Below, one piece after another: positions 49,998-59,643 of a DNA stretch of 64,000 nucleotides (positions are counted from its first letter, which is position 1; every line of letters starts with the position of its first letter). Made by a program: the position numbers and the translations under genes. The notes under the pieces were generated by a model. The model ran no database searches and had not been told where the DNA came from. It worked only from the letters and a program-made list of their open reading frames with translations. Origin of the DNA: Aquitalea aquatica (lineage in GTDB: Bacteria; Pseudomonadota; Gammaproteobacteria; Burkholderiales; Chromobacteriaceae); assembly GCF_013911085.1 (NCBI RefSeq), contig NZ_JACERN010000023.1:145151-209150 (forward strand), written 5' to 3'.

Positions 49998-51926
49998 GTG
50001 AGCACATCAGGCAAAACAGTGAAGCCATGGCTGGCCAGTGCTGGCGGGACCTTGGCCAGTGCGGCTGGGCTGTGGCTGTCGGCGCTGCTATCCATGCAGT
50101 TACCGCGCTCGGTAGATTTTGGTGTACTGGCTTTGCCGCTGTGGCTGCCTGCCGGGCTGGCGCTGGCCATCGCCATGCACTGGGGTTGGCGCAGCGCTGG
50201 CGGCCTGTGGCTGGGCATGGCGGTCAGCAATGCGCTGGTATTGCACTATGCCTGGCCCGCGGCCCTGCTCATTGCGCTGGGGCAGAGCGGCGCCCCCTTA
50301 CTGGCCGCCTCGATGTTGCGCCGGCAACAGGCTTTGCCATTCTATCGGCTGTCCCGTGTGTTGATGTTTCTGTGGTGTGGGGTGCTGGGTAGCGCCTTGC
50401 TCTCTGTTGTGTGGAGCGGTTTTTTCCTGGATGCCGGCATCCTGCCGGCTGGCGTTGAGCGCTGGCAATGTCTGCTGGCCCGTGGACTGGGTGAGCTGAG
50501 TGGCATGCTGGCGCTCACGCCTTCTGCGCTGTTCCTGCTGCAGGCGGAGCCGGCCCGTTATAGCCGTAATCCGGCCCGCTGGCTGGAAAGCATGCTGCTG
50601 CTATGGGTAAGCCTACTACTGGCGGTGGTGGAATTCATCGTGGCCGATTATCGCCATGGCGTGGCGGCCAGCCTGTGGCCGCTGTTCTTTATCGCCCTGA
50701 TGTGGGTGGCTTTTCGCTGCCGATTGGCATTGGCTTACTGGCTGCATAGCGGCATTGTGTTACTGGCTTTCGCCGGTGTGCTATTGCATAACGGTGCTGC
50801 CTATCAGGACCCCGGTCTTAGCGGCATGGCTGCTGCCGGCATGCTGTTGCTGGTGCAGTCACTGGCCTTGCTGGTGTTTGGGGCGCTGGTGGCCGAGCGG
50901 CGCTTTACCGAAGACTGGTTGCGTCGTGCCAACCAAACCTTGGAAGGTAAGGTGGTGGAGCGCACCCGCCAGCTGGCAGAAAGCGAAGCCCGTCTCAAGC
51001 TGATGGCCGATGCTTCACCCTTTCCGCTGGCCATGAACAATCTGAACGGCGGCGGACTGATCTACGCCAATGCCCAGGCGGAAAGCCTGTTCAAGTGCCG
51101 GCTGGATGGGTTGCAACGGCGGGTGCAGGATTTTTATGTCGATCCGGCCGAGCGCGAGGGCATTTCCGCCCTGCTGCGCAGCCAGGGGGCGGTGCGGGAT
51201 CATGAAGTCCAGCTACATGATGCCGAAGGGCGGCAGTTCTGGGCGCTGGTGTCCTGTGCGGTGGTGCATAGTGATCAGGAGCTGTATGTCATCAGTGGCA
51301 TCAATGACATCAGCGAACGCAAACGGCTGGAACGCAGCCTGCACGCTGCCAACGATGCCTTGCGCCAGCATGTGGCAGAGATCGAGTCATTGCAGGTTGG
51401 CCTGCGCGAACAAGTCCGGCGCGACCCGCTGACCGGCCTGTTCAATCGCCGCTATCTGGATGAAATCCTGCCCCGTCTGCTGGCGCACATGCTGGCTCTG
51501 GATGGCACGGTGGCTGTCATGATGCTGGATGCAGATCACTTCAAGCGCATCAATGACAGTTATGGCCATCAATGCGGCGATGCCGTGCTGGCCGCGCTGG
51601 GCGCTTTTCTGCGCGACCGTTTTCGCAGTGGCGACATTGTCTGCCGCTATGGCGGCGAGGAATTCTGCATTCTGATGCCTGGCATTGCGCTGGAGGCCGC
51701 CAGCCACAAAGCCGAACAGCTGTGCGCGGCAGTCCGGCAGCTGCCCATCCAGGCGCTGGAGCACCAGCTGCACATTACCCTGTCCATCGGCTTGTCGGTG
51801 TGCCCACTGCATGGCGAAGACCCGGAAAGCCTGATCCACGCCGCCGATGCCGCGCTGTACCAGGCCAAGGCGCTGGGGCGCGATCAGGTACGACTAGCCA
51901 GCAACACCCAGCGTGTCTTGTCCTGA
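49998..51926 (+). CDS. Diguanylate cyclase, MASE1-PAS-GGDEF
   Basis: This 642-residue protein has an N-terminal MASE1-type sensor with about eight helices (residues about 10-300), a coiled link, a PAS domain (about 330-440; FPLAMNNLNGGGLIYANAQAE) and a GGDEF domain (about 470-635) with an intact GGEEF (residues 552-556). It should synthesise c-di-GMP. The start is a GTG at 49998 with GGGGAG upstream; no ATG gives a sensible N terminus. Confidence 0.87.
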   Translation: MSTSGKTVKPWLASAGGTLASAAGLWLSALLSMQLPRSVDFGVLALPLWLPAGLALAIAMHWGWRSAGGLWLGMAVSNALVLHYAWPAALLIALGQSGAPLLAASMLRRQQALPFYRLSRVLMFLWCGVLGSALLSVVWSGFFLDAGILPAGVERWQCLLARGLGELSGMLALTPSALFLLQAEPARYSRNPARWLESMLLLWVSLLLAVVEFIVADYRHGVAASLWPLFFIALMWVAFRCRLALAYWLHSGIVLLAFAGVLLHNGAAYQDPGLSGMAAAGMLLLVQSLALLVFGALVAERRFTEDWLRRANQTLEGKVVERTRQLAESEARLKLMADASPFPLAMNNLNGGGLIYANAQAESLFKCRLDGLQRRVQDFYVDPAEREGISALLRSQGAVRDHEVQLHDAEGRQFWALVSCAVVHSDQELYVISGINDISERKRLERSLHAANDALRQHVAEIESLQVGLREQVRRDPLTGLFNRRYLDEILPRLLAHMLALDGTVAVMMLDADHFKRINDSYGHQCGDAVLAALGAFLRDRFRSGDIVCRYGGEEFCILMPGIALEAASHKAEQLCAAVRQLPIQALEHQLHITLSIGLSVCPLHGEDPESLIHAADAALYQAKALGRDQVRLASNTQRVLS

Positions 51927-52058
51927 GCTTGCTGGCGATTCCTTTTCCCGCGGCCCGCTGGTCTCTGCAGGTACTGCCGCATAGCAGGCATCGTGGCAGG
52001 TACCGGCTGACGATGGGCCGCCATGCCGGCCAGCGGGTGGCGTGCTAACATTCCGCCC

Positions 52059-52775
52059 ATGGAACTCTACAGACTCTTGCAACAACAAGGCTTTGGCAGC
52101 CGCAAGGAATGCCGCAAGCTGGTGGAATACGGCCTGGTGGAAATCAACGGCGAAGTGGCCGAGGATTACCGTCAGTTGTGCAGCCTGGATGATATCGACG
52201 AACTGGTGGTGGACGGCGAGCCGTGGCCGCTGCAATCCGGCCCCATCTACGTGATGCTGCACAAGCCGGATGGCTATGAAACCTCGCACAAGCCCATGCA
52301 CCACCCCAGTGTCTATACCCTGCTGCCGTGGCAGTTTGGCAATCTGGATATTTCGGCAGTGGGCCGGCTGGATGTCGACACCACCGGCTTGCTGCTGCTG
52401 ACCAATGACGGCCAGTTTGTGCATGCGCTCAGTTCACCGAAGCGTCACGTGCCCAAATGCTATGAGGTCACCCTGAAGCACCTGGTACAACCCGAGCTGG
52501 TGAAGCATTTGCTGGCAGGGGTTTTCCTTAAGGATGACAACGAGAAGATCGCTGCCGACCAGGTGGATGTGGTGGATGAGATCACCATCCGCATGACGAT
52601 TACCCAGGGTAAATATCATCAGGTGAAACGCATGGTGGCCGCTGCCGGCAACCGGGTGATGAATCTGCACCGGCTAACGGTTGGCGAGCTTAGTCTGGGA
52701 GAGCTGGATGAGGGGCAGTGGCGCTATCTGAGCGCCGAGGAGCTGGCCAGTTTCGGCTTTGCACCGAGGGGCTGA
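52059..52775 (+). CDS. rsuA: 16S rRNA pseudouridine(516) synthase
   Basis: This 238-residue enzyme has an N-terminal S4 domain (about 1-60, LLQQQGFGSRKECRKLVEYG) and the RsuA catalytic core with the active-site Asp in GRLDVDTTGLLLLTNDGQ. KYHQVKRMVAAAGN is also RsuA-like. It modifies U516 in 16S rRNA. ATG 52059 is the family start. It is convergent with the rhodanese gene. Confidence 0.88.
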   Translation: MELYRLLQQQGFGSRKECRKLVEYGLVEINGEVAEDYRQLCSLDDIDELVVDGEPWPLQSGPIYVMLHKPDGYETSHKPMHHPSVYTLLPWQFGNLDISAVGRLDVDTTGLLLLTNDGQFVHALSSPKRHVPKCYEVTLKHLVQPELVKHLLAGVFLKDDNEKIAADQVDVVDEITIRMTITQGKYHQVKRMVAAAGNRVMNLHRLTVGELSLGELDEGQWRYLSAEELASFGFAPRG

Positions 52776-52793
52776 ACTGATCCGGGTGGTGCT

Positions 52794-53129
52794 TTACAGC
52801 AGCTGGTGCAGCTTCTGCATGGCTTCGCGCATGCCACCGATGCTTTCGATATGGGTGTAACCCAGGCTGCGCAGTCGGGCTGCGGCCAGTCTGGCCCGTT
52901 CACCGGTACGGCAGTAAAGTGCCAGCGGGGTGGCCGGGTCGGGAATGGTGCTGCGGGCCTGTTGTTCCAGTTGTTCCAGCGGTAAAGAACGGGCGCCGGG
53001 GATGTGCTCGGCGCTGAATTCTTCGCTGGAGCTGACATCAATCACCAGCCGGCTCGAGCCGCTTAGTAGTCGCTGTGCAAAGGCAGCTGCGGTTACGCCA
53101 CCCAGTAGTGCACCAAAAAGATGTTTCAT
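52794..53129 (-). CDS. Rhodanese-like domain protein
   Basis: This 111-residue protein has a short hydrophobic N terminus (possible anchor) and a rhodanese domain with active-site Cys73 (LYCRTGERAR). ViDVSSSEEFSAEHIPGA is the typical CDC25/rhodanese entry segment. It may act as a sulfurtransferase in the periplasm or at the membrane. The 1.2-kb non-coding island follows upstream of its start. Confidence 0.82.
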   Translation of the reverse strand: MKHLFGALLGGVTAAAFAQRLLSGSSRLVIDVSSSEEFSAEHIPGARSLPLEQLEQQARSTIPDPATPLALYCRTGERARLAAARLRSLGYTHIESIGGMREAMQKLHQLL

Positions 53130-53310
53130 TGCCGTCCTGCCCTGTCATCAAGGGGTGAGCCTGCGTGGCAGGCTTTGCTTATATCTTGCAGTCTTGCATG
53201 CATTTGCCATGGCGGGCATTGTGGCAATTACCTAGCGTAATGAAATATTGTGTAAATCGTTTGTTTAACTTCAGCCAGCCAGGCTGGTGCGAAAATCCTG
53301 CCATCCCATC

Positions 53311-53376
53311 CAATCCAATCCAATCCAATCCAATCCAATCCAATCCAATCCAATCCAATCCAATCCAATCCAATCC
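53311..53376. repeat. Pentanucleotide microsatellite (CAATC)13
   Basis: CAATC is repeated in 13 uninterrupted copies, preceded by two related CCATC-type units. The tract lies about 180 bp upstream of the rhodanese start. Tracts of this type are prone to slipped-strand copy changes. No gene is obviously switched by it here. Confidence 0.9.
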
Positions 53377-53620
53377 GTCCCTGGTTTGACGGGGTAGGCA
53401 CCTAGGTCCTCTCTTAGGCGCGTTGCCTCTTGAAGTAATGCATTGTGTTTCGTCCGTGGTGGGCGACGGTGTGAGCGACTAGCTCTGACTGTGAATGTAC
53501 TTGGCAAGTGAAGCGGCCATGGTGGGGTGGAGCCATGTCGGGTTTGGTGCAATCTCGTTATTGCTCTGGCCCCTGTCGCCATGTCCTTGGGGGCAGGCCG
53601 CGACGACTTTTACCTTGGTA

Positions 53621-53640
53621 TCCGGTCCGGTCCGATCCGG
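53621..53640. repeat. Four tandem pentamers (TCCGG/TCCGA)
   Basis: TCCGG TCCGG TCCGA TCCGG forms a short tandem tract with the same 5-bp period as the microsatellite 240 bp away. It could be a degenerate relic of the same slippage process. Confidence 0.6.
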
Positions 53641-53926
53641 TTTGCTGCTGCGAGGTGTTGCGCTGGATTTCTAAGTAGCAGCTACCGATTTCCTGGGGCT
53701 GCTTGCAGTATTTTGCAAGGAGATTTGTTGTTGATTTTTTTGCCTAAAAATTAATCAAACATTGTTTTGTAATTTAAATAATGAAATACATGATTTATTT
53801 ACGTAATGATTGGTTGTGATATCTCGAGATGTGCTTTGGACAGGATGGCCTGTGTTGAATAGCCGCATGTCAGGGGCGACTGCAGTGCGCGAGATCGCGC
53901 AAACCCTAGCTAGCTGCACGATGGCT

Positions 53927-53987
53927 CGCTGTAGCAGAGCCTTCCTGCCAGCGTGCTAGCAGGTAGCAGCTACAGCGTGATGGCAGG
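53927..53987. repeat. Nested inverted repeats, possible structured RNA
   Basis: CGCTGTAGC (53927-53935) pairs with GCTACAGCG (53969-53977). Inside, CCTGC (53944-53948) pairs with GCAGG (53959-53963). CCTGCCA (53944-53950) can alternatively pair with TGGCAGG (53981-53987). It is a possible structured RNA or cruciform; no promoter is identified. Confidence 0.5.
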
Positions 53988-54236
53988 ATGGACGGTGGAT
54001 GTGGTGAAGCAATGGCGTGTGCAGGGTGCTAGGTGGTGGCTAATACTGCCTAGGGTGGCTGCTGCTGCAATTCACCGGTGAAGTCATCGCGAGGACCTGG
54101 GTGTGCGGTGGGGTGTTGTGGGTGCAGATCCTGCAGGCTGGGCAATCTAGGGATAGGCCGGTTGGCTCGAATCAACGCAGGCCCGGTTGTCAGCCGCAGT
54201 GGCACGCTGCCGGCAGGGGGTATGTCATCTTCATCA

Positions 54237-54262
54237 TGCAAACAGCCCGCATGCGCGGGCTG
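54237..54262 (-). terminator. Rho-independent terminator of the chemoreceptor gene
   Basis: CAGCCCGC (54243-54250) pairs with GCGGGCTG (54255-54262) around ATGC. On the minus strand the stem is followed by TTTGCATGA. It lies about 95 bp after the chemoreceptor stop. Confidence 0.65.
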
Positions 54263-54356
54263 TGGTTTGTTCAGTGACGTCGTGTTGGTTTGTGCTGAGC
54301 GGCACTCACAAAAAACCTGCGGCGGCCTTGCATCGCCTTGCCGCAGGGACATTACG

Positions 54357-55808
54357 CTATTTTGTTCGCTGCTCTTGGCGTGGGTGCTTTTCTTCCACCA
54401 TGCGGTCCAGCAGTTGCAATACCTGCGCACTATCGCTTTCCAGCGCCTGCATGTGGTGCAAGATGGCATCTTCGTCGAGCACTGCCTTGTTGGTGGCTGC
54501 GGCAATGGCCTGCTCGATGTTGTCGGCAACGCGCTGGTCGGAGGAGGCCAGCTGATTGAAGGAACGGGTGTCGCCAAAGCTGTTACGGCCCTCACTCTGA
54601 CGCCACGGTGCCAGATCGCTGCCGTGGGGAATATCCATGCCTTCCTCGATGGCGTGATAGACCATCTGCTTGTGCATGACATGGCCCACCTTTTGTAGTG
54701 AAACCTGCGACATATCACGCACTTTCTGGACTTGGCCCAGCACGGTATCGGACTGTTCGGCCAGGGTGCTGAAGCGATTGCGGAAGGACTCAACCGAAGA
54801 CTTGACCTCGTCGGCTACCGATCCGGCTTCACCCGCGCGGCTTTGCATGTCGCCAATGCGGCTGGACAGGCTGCCCAGTACTGACTGCACCCGATGGGCA
54901 GTGTCCTTGCTGCGCTCGGCCAGCTTGCGGACTTCGTCGGCCACCACGGCAAAGCCGCGGCCCATTTCGCCGGCGCGCGCGGCTTCGATGGCGGCGTTTA
55001 GCGCCAGCAGATTGGTTTGGTCGGCAATGGCGGAAATGGCGGCCAGCGATGATTCGATGCCGGTCCATTCTTGCGCCAGCGCACTGCTGGCTTCGTTCAT
55101 GCTTACCACGCTGCCGGCGATCGTGTCCATGTGACCGGATAGCAGCACGGCGCTCTCCAGGCTCTCGCGTGAGGCGCTGGCGGTGTCACGGGTGATGCTG
55201 GAAACCTGGTCCATAGCCGTGCTGATCTGTGTCAGGTCGCTTTGGTTGCTGGCCAGGTTCTGCCGCAGATGCGGGTTGTTCAGTGCAGCCAGCTGGGACG
55301 ACAGGCGATTCTTGCGGATATAGCCGTCATTGTCGGCCATGGCCTGAATGGCACTGTCCACATTGCGCAGCGATTCGGCAAACATGCCGGGCAAGCCCTG
55401 GCTGAGCGGGCGGCGGGTGTAGTCGTTGTCACTGACCCGGCGAAAGCTGGTGTTGATTTCCTTGAAGTAGGTTTCCACCAAATCGAGAAAGTCGTTCAGC
55501 TCCCAGGCCACCAGGCCCACTTCGCCCATGTCGCGAGTGCGCGAGGCGCGGTGGTGCAGCTCGCCGTCGCAGGCGTAGCCCAGTTGTTCGTGCAGGGTGT
55601 TGAGCACCGTGAAGATGCGGCCGCTGCCCAGCCAGATCATGATCGACAGCAGCAAGGAAAACACCACCAGGAAGACTTCTACACCCAGTCGCCAGCTATC
55701 TGGCAGCAGTAGTGAAGCCAGTACGGTGCACAGCGTCAGGATATTGAAACCGATCAGCCAGAAGCCAAGACGGGTGCGCAGAAAGGGTGAACGGGTACGG
55801 CGGGCCAT
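54357..55808 (-). CDS. Methyl-accepting chemotaxis protein (Aer-type output subunit)
   Basis: This 483-residue protein has two close N-terminal membrane segments (about 16-36 and 43-61) and almost no periplasmic loop, then a cytoplasmic signalling domain with the hairpin tip [29 protein letters not shown]. The C-terminal 110 residues are extra helices. Without a periplasmic sensor it needs input from elsewhere: the PAS protein encoded just upstream. The ATG overlaps the PAS stop as TAATG. Confidence 0.87.
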   Translation of the reverse strand: MARRTRSPFLRTRLGFWLIGFNILTLCTVLASLLLPDSWRLGVEVFLVVFSLLLSIMIWLGSGRIFTVLNTLHEQLGYACDGELHHRASRTRDMGEVGLVAWELNDFLDLVETYFKEINTSFRRVSDNDYTRRPLSQGLPGMFAESLRNVDSAIQAMADNDGYIRKNRLSSQLAALNNPHLRQNLASNQSDLTQISTAMDQVSSITRDTASASRESLESAVLLSGHMDTIAGSVVSMNEASSALAQEWTGIESSLAAISAIADQTNLLALNAAIEAARAGEMGRGFAVVADEVRKLAERSKDTAHRVQSVLGSLSSRIGDMQSRAGEAGSVADEVKSSVESFRNRFSTLAEQSDTVLGQVQKVRDMSQVSLQKVGHVMHKQMVYHAIEEGMDIPHGSDLAPWRQSEGRNSFGDTRSFNQLASSDQRVADNIEQAIAAATNKAVLDEDAILHHMQALESDSAQVLQLLDRMVEEKHPRQEQRTK

Positions 55809-56362
55809 TATGCGGTTTTCCCGGTGGTGAGGTGGGTGTCGAGCAGCGACAGCACAAAGCTTTCATAGCTGTGGCCCTGCTTTTCCAGCTCCGCCAGCAG
55901 CCACTCCATGGAGGCATCCGGTGCGCTGGCCTTGTTGTGGCTGCTTTCCAGCTGGCACATTTTGGCATAGATGGGGATGACGGTTTCTACCGCACGACGG
56001 CCCGGTGGGCGGCGTACCGAAAAGTAACCCTCCAGCTTGTTTTTGCTGTCGTAGTCCGGGGTGACGTTGGCCAGCACCCAGTAGTAATTACCGCTGGCGG
56101 TGTAGTTTTTTACCACGCCGAAAAACTCACGCCCGGCCTGCAGCGTCTTCCACATCAGCCGGTACACACCGCGTGGCATGTCCGGGTGGCGGATGAGATT
56201 GTGTGGTTTACCCAGTAATTCGCTTTCCGGGTATTCAGCCAATTGCATGAAGACGCGATTGGCATAGGTAATGTGGCCGGTACTGTCGGTCTTGGTGACA
56301 ATCAGTTCATCGGCTTCGAGCTGTACTTCCTTGCTGGTTTCGGTTCTGATCAGCTGCGTCAT
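55808..56362 (-). CDS. PAS domain sensor, Aer-type
   Basis: This 184-residue protein is a single PAS domain with the Aer signature [15 protein letters not shown] (about residues 52-66) and a C-terminal helical region. In E. coli Aer, this domain binds FAD and is fused to the signalling part; here it is separate. The gene is coupled (TAATG) to the chemoreceptor, so they should act together in energy or redox taxis. Confidence 0.85.
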   Translation of the reverse strand: MTQLIRTETSKEVQLEADELIVTKTDSTGHITYANRVFMQLAEYPESELLGKPHNLIRHPDMPRGVYRLMWKTLQAGREFFGVVKNYTASGNYYWVLANVTPDYDSKNKLEGYFSVRRPPGRRAVETVIPIYAKMCQLESSHNKASAPDASMEWLLAELEKQGHSYESFVLSLLDTHLTTGKTA

Positions 56363-56501
56363 GGAGGGTTTCCGCTGGGCTTATGCGTACAAGCATATGT
56401 CGATTAAGTAGCTCTGTAGGGAACTTTACTTACTTGTGACGGAAAATTTCATGACAGTAATCAGTTTTTTTAAGATTGAAACAAGAAATATCACCGCAAA
56501 A

Positions 56502-57182
56502 CTATAGATCAGCCCACATGCGCAGCAGGTTGTGATAGTTCGCCGTCAGCGTGACCAGTTCGGCGGTATCGCCGTGTTGCTGACGTAAGCGGGAAATGGC
56601 CATGTCCATGTCGAACAGCAGGCCACGTTTGGCATCGTCACGGATCATGCTTTGCGTCCAGAAGAACGAGGCAATGCGCGCACCACGGCTAACCGGCTCC
56701 ACCCGGTGCAGGCTGGTGGAGGGGTAGAGCACCATGTCGCCGGCGGGCAGCTTTACACTGTGCAGGCCGTAAGTATCTTCCACCACCAGTTCGCCACCCT
56801 CGTATTCGTCTGGCTGGCTGAAGAACAGGGTGCAGGACACATCGGTACGTACCCAGCTTTGGTCAAAGGGATGGCTGCGCACGGCATTGTCCACGTGATT
56901 GCCAAAGTCCATACCGCCCTGATAGCAGTTGAACAGCGGTGGAAACACGGTCTTGGGCAGCGCGGCAGAGAAGAACAGCGTATTGCGTTTGAGCGCCGCT
57001 TCCACCATGGCTTGCAGTTCGCGGGCGATCTCCAGGTGTTGTGGCAATTGCAGATTGCGTTTGACCTGGGCCGACTGGCTGCCGGCAGTGATGCGGCCAT
57101 CGGCCCAGTCGGCCTGGGTCAGCAGCATGCGGCCATGTGCCAGTTCTTCTGGTGTCAGCACCTCGGGGATATGCAGCAGCAT
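56502..57182 (-). CDS. PKHD-type Fe(II)/2-oxoglutarate hydroxylase (PiuC/YbiX)
   Basis: This 226-residue enzyme has the iron ligands His96, Asp98 (FGNHVDN) and His159 (TSLHRV), with Arg169 for 2-oxoglutarate. PiuC/YbiX genes typically sit beside TonB-dependent siderophore receptors, as here. Its substrate is unknown. It follows the receptor gene after 114 bp, on the same strand, and should be iron-repressed. Confidence 0.88.
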   Translation of the reverse strand: MLLHIPEVLTPEELAHGRMLLTQADWADGRITAGSQSAQVKRNLQLPQHLEIARELQAMVEAALKRNTLFFSAALPKTVFPPLFNCYQGGMDFGNHVDNAVRSHPFDQSWVRTDVSCTLFFSQPDEYEGGELVVEDTYGLHSVKLPAGDMVLYPSTSLHRVEPVSRGARIASFFWTQSMIRDDAKRGLLFDMDMAISRLRQQHGDTAELVTLTANYHNLLRMWADL

Positions 57183-57296
57183 GGCGTTTATTCCTTTTAT
57201 ATAGATTTTTTCTGGATGACTCAGCCGGCCACCGTGGTGATCGGCTGAGTGTGGCTGCTGCCCAGCGCCATCGCGTAGCAGGGCAGCAGGGGCGGC

Positions 57297-59465
57297 TTAG
57301 TATTTCAAGCCGACGGTCAGCTGTGCTTCACGCGGTGTGCCCAGGGTGGCATGACCGCCATAGGCACCATCGAAGTACTTCTTGTTGGTCAGGTTGTTCA
57401 GGTTCAGTTGCACGCGGTAATGCTTGGTCTCGTAACTGAGCATGGCATTGCCGATGGTGTAGTCCGGCAGGTAGTTGACATTGGTTTCGGTGGCATAGCG
57501 TTTGCCGACATAAGTGGCACCAATACCGCCGGTGATCAGGTCGGTAAACTTGTAGGTGGTCCAGATATTGGCGGTCGCGCGTGGGGTATAGCGCGGCATC
57601 ATGCCTTCGGTACCGGTCTGGCCCTGTGCGGCCGGAGCTGCCTTGTCGATCTTGGAATCCATCAGGGTGACACCGGCAAAGACTTCCCAGCGCTCGGTCA
57701 GGCGGCCGCTGCCTTCCACTTCCACGCCATTGGTGTGACGTTTGCCGGATAGCACCACCACGCTGGTATCCAGCGGATCGGTATTGCGCTCGTTGGTCTT
57801 TTCGATGCGGAACAGCGCCGCACGCAGGCTGGCATCGCCATCCAGCAGGTCCCACTTGGCCCCCAGTTCGATATTGCGGTTTTTCTCCGGGTCTACCTTG
57901 GCGGTGGCTTTGTCCAGCGAGTAGGTCTCGCCGGACGGGTTAAACGATGTGCCATAGCTGAAGTAGTAGGACTGGGCCAGGTCCGGTTGCCAGATCAGGC
58001 CGCCGCGCCAGCTCCATACATTGTCAGTACGTGACAGGTCGTAGCTGTTGCTGCTGTTCAGGCTGCCGTTGGCGTTGTAGGCGCGGACGTTGTAATCCCC
58101 TTCGAAGCGGTCGAAGCGGGTGCCCAGTACGGCTTTCCATTGACGGTTCAGCTCAATGGTATCCATGGCGTAGAGGCCAATATTACTGGCCTGGAACTGG
58201 GTATTGCTGGTGCGATAGCGTGCCAGATTCACGGCATCGGCCGAGTTGGGGTTGCCCACGGTGGTGGACGGCACGCTGTTGAGCAAGGCGTAGCGGCTAG
58301 TGTCGGACAGCTCGTAGCTCAGCTCCATGCCGGTCAGCAGGGTGTGGCGGATGTCACCGGTGGCAAAGCGGCTGGTCAGGTCGGTCTGGTTATTCCACGA
58401 CTGGTCCACCCCGTCGCGCAGTGGTTTGCTGCGACGCATGATGGCGCTGTCGCTGGTGTCTGTGCTGGCCAGGCGCGGGGCGGTGGGGCTGACATCACGC
58501 CAGAAACGGTTATAGCGCAGCTGGTTGGACAGCTCCATGCCGTCGCCAAAGTCGTGGGTGATCTTGGCGGTGACGATGTCGGCGGTGGTCTTCTCGAAGT
58601 CGCCATCCAGCCCGTAAAACTTGCTGCGATCCACGTTCAGCGGTTGGCGGGTGGCCGTGTTATACGGCACGCCGTAGTCCGGCACATTGTTTTCTTCCTG
58701 GTGCATGTAAGACAGCACCACGGTGGTGGGCTCGCCCAGGCCGAAGGCCACCGACGGTGCAATGCCCCAGCGTTCGTTCTTGGCCGCACCACGGTCGCTG
58801 CCATCGTGGGTGTCCATCAGGCTCAGTCGCACGGCAGAGTGGTCGCCGGTCGTCTGGTTGATGTCGGCGGTCACGCGCTGGAAATCGTTGGTGCCAATGG
58901 TGAGGTCGCCTTCCAGCTTGCTGCCCAGGTAGGGCGACTTGCTGACCTGGTTGACCACGCCGCCGGTAGAGCCGCGGCCAAACAACATCGAGCTGGCACC
59001 CTTCAGTACTTCCACCTTGTCATCGTTGAAGGCATCGCGGTTGTACTGACCGATGTCGCGCATGCCGTCGCGATAAGTATCGGTGGCAGCGGAAAAGCCG
59101 CGAATCACCACCTGGTCGCCGGTGCGGCCACCTTCGCCAGCGGCAAAGGTAATGCCCGGTACATTACGCAGGGCGTCTTTCAGCGTGGCGGCGCCCTGAT
59201 CCTGCATCAACTGCTGGTTGACCACGGTGATGGACTGCGGAATATCGCGCAGCTGCTGCTTGGTTTTGCCGATATTGCTGGTCACCGTCTTGTAGGTGTC
59301 GCGTACCGGGGCTTCACCTTCTACGGTGACGGTTTCCAGTGTCTGGCCGGTTTCAGCCGCCAGCGCCAGGCTGGGGCTCAGCGCCACGGCCAGCATGCCG
59401 ACTGCCATGCGTGCCGGCAGTTTGCGCTGCTGCAGGTGGGCGGATTGCTGCAAGCTCTGTTTCAT
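57297..59465 (-). CDS. TonB-dependent siderophore receptor (Fiu-like)
   Basis: This 722-residue outer-membrane protein has a signal peptide (about 1-36), a TonB box region (LETVTVEGEA), a plug domain (about 60-170; KQQLRDIPQSITVVNQQLM) and a beta barrel ending in LTVGLKY with a C-terminal aromatic. The Fiu/catecholate receptor subfamily and the adjacent PKHD gene suggest catecholate siderophores as ligand. It starts at ATG 59465, 178 bp after exbD. Confidence 0.88.
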   Translation of the reverse strand: MKQSLQQSAHLQQRKLPARMAVGMLAVALSPSLALAAETGQTLETVTVEGEAPVRDTYKTVTSNIGKTKQQLRDIPQSITVVNQQLMQDQGAATLKDALRNVPGITFAAGEGGRTGDQVVIRGFSAATDTYRDGMRDIGQYNRDAFNDDKVEVLKGASSMLFGRGSTGGVVNQVSKSPYLGSKLEGDLTIGTNDFQRVTADINQTTGDHSAVRLSLMDTHDGSDRGAAKNERWGIAPSVAFGLGEPTTVVLSYMHQEENNVPDYGVPYNTATRQPLNVDRSKFYGLDGDFEKTTADIVTAKITHDFGDGMELSNQLRYNRFWRDVSPTAPRLASTDTSDSAIMRRSKPLRDGVDQSWNNQTDLTSRFATGDIRHTLLTGMELSYELSDTSRYALLNSVPSTTVGNPNSADAVNLARYRTSNTQFQASNIGLYAMDTIELNRQWKAVLGTRFDRFEGDYNVRAYNANGSLNSSNSYDLSRTDNVWSWRGGLIWQPDLAQSYYFSYGTSFNPSGETYSLDKATAKVDPEKNRNIELGAKWDLLDGDASLRAALFRIEKTNERNTDPLDTSVVVLSGKRHTNGVEVEGSGRLTERWEVFAGVTLMDSKIDKAAPAAQGQTGTEGMMPRYTPRATANIWTTYKFTDLITGGIGATYVGKRYATETNVNYLPDYTIGNAMLSYETKHYRVQLNLNNLTNKKYFDGAYGGHATLGTPREAQLTVGLKY

Positions 59466-59643
59466 GGATTCCTCTCTTATTGTGTGTCATGCACGGTGTT
59501 ATGCCTGCCCTGGTGCCGGGAGAACGGCGCAGCCGTCCCCGCACTCCGTGTGGGCGGAGCGTTGCAATGGGCCAGGCATGGGGTGGGGCCGGCCGGTGTG
59601 TCACCCCCGTGACGTACCGACCCGCAAAAAATGCGCGGCTGCG
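59466..59643. other. Gap between exbD and the TonB receptor gene
   Basis: This 178-bp stretch has a GTCAC-GGGG-GTGAC palindrome near 59600-59620 and GC-rich hairpin potential; I see no Fur box, so whether it has its own promoter is unclear. A short GCGC-rich stem followed by ATTTTTTG at the exbD end may be a weak terminator. Confidence 0.35.

Larger units (their letters stand above)
53130..54356. other. Non-coding island with microsatellite and inverted repeats
   Basis: About 1.2 kb separates the rhodanese gene and the chemoreceptor gene. It has no convincing coding sequence; short frames are repeat-encoded or lack start signals. It contains the CAATC microsatellite, a TCCGG pentamer cluster at 53621-53640, an AT-rich segment (about 53725-53820), a nested inverted repeat (53927-53987) and the terminator of the chemoreceptor (54237-54262). 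Confidence 0.65.

Noticed and set aside
53300..53380. CRISPR array
   Set aside because: The period is 5 bp with no spacers; it is a microsatellite.
53165..53389. Plus-strand short protein with SNPIQ repeats
   Set aside because: The repeats merely translate the CAATC microsatellite; no ribosome-binding site or recognisable domain.
53271..53582. Minus-strand frame with DWIGL repeats
   Set aside because: Also generated by the microsatellite; the rest is low-complexity and has no start signal.
53527..53754. Short frame in the non-coding island encoding a 75-residue protein
   Set aside because: It spans the TCCGG pentamers, has no ribosome-binding site and no recognised motif.
59466..59643. Cobalamin riboswitch before the TonB-dependent receptor
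   Set aside because: No B12-box core is visible; the receptor is siderophore-like and the cluster has a Fur box.
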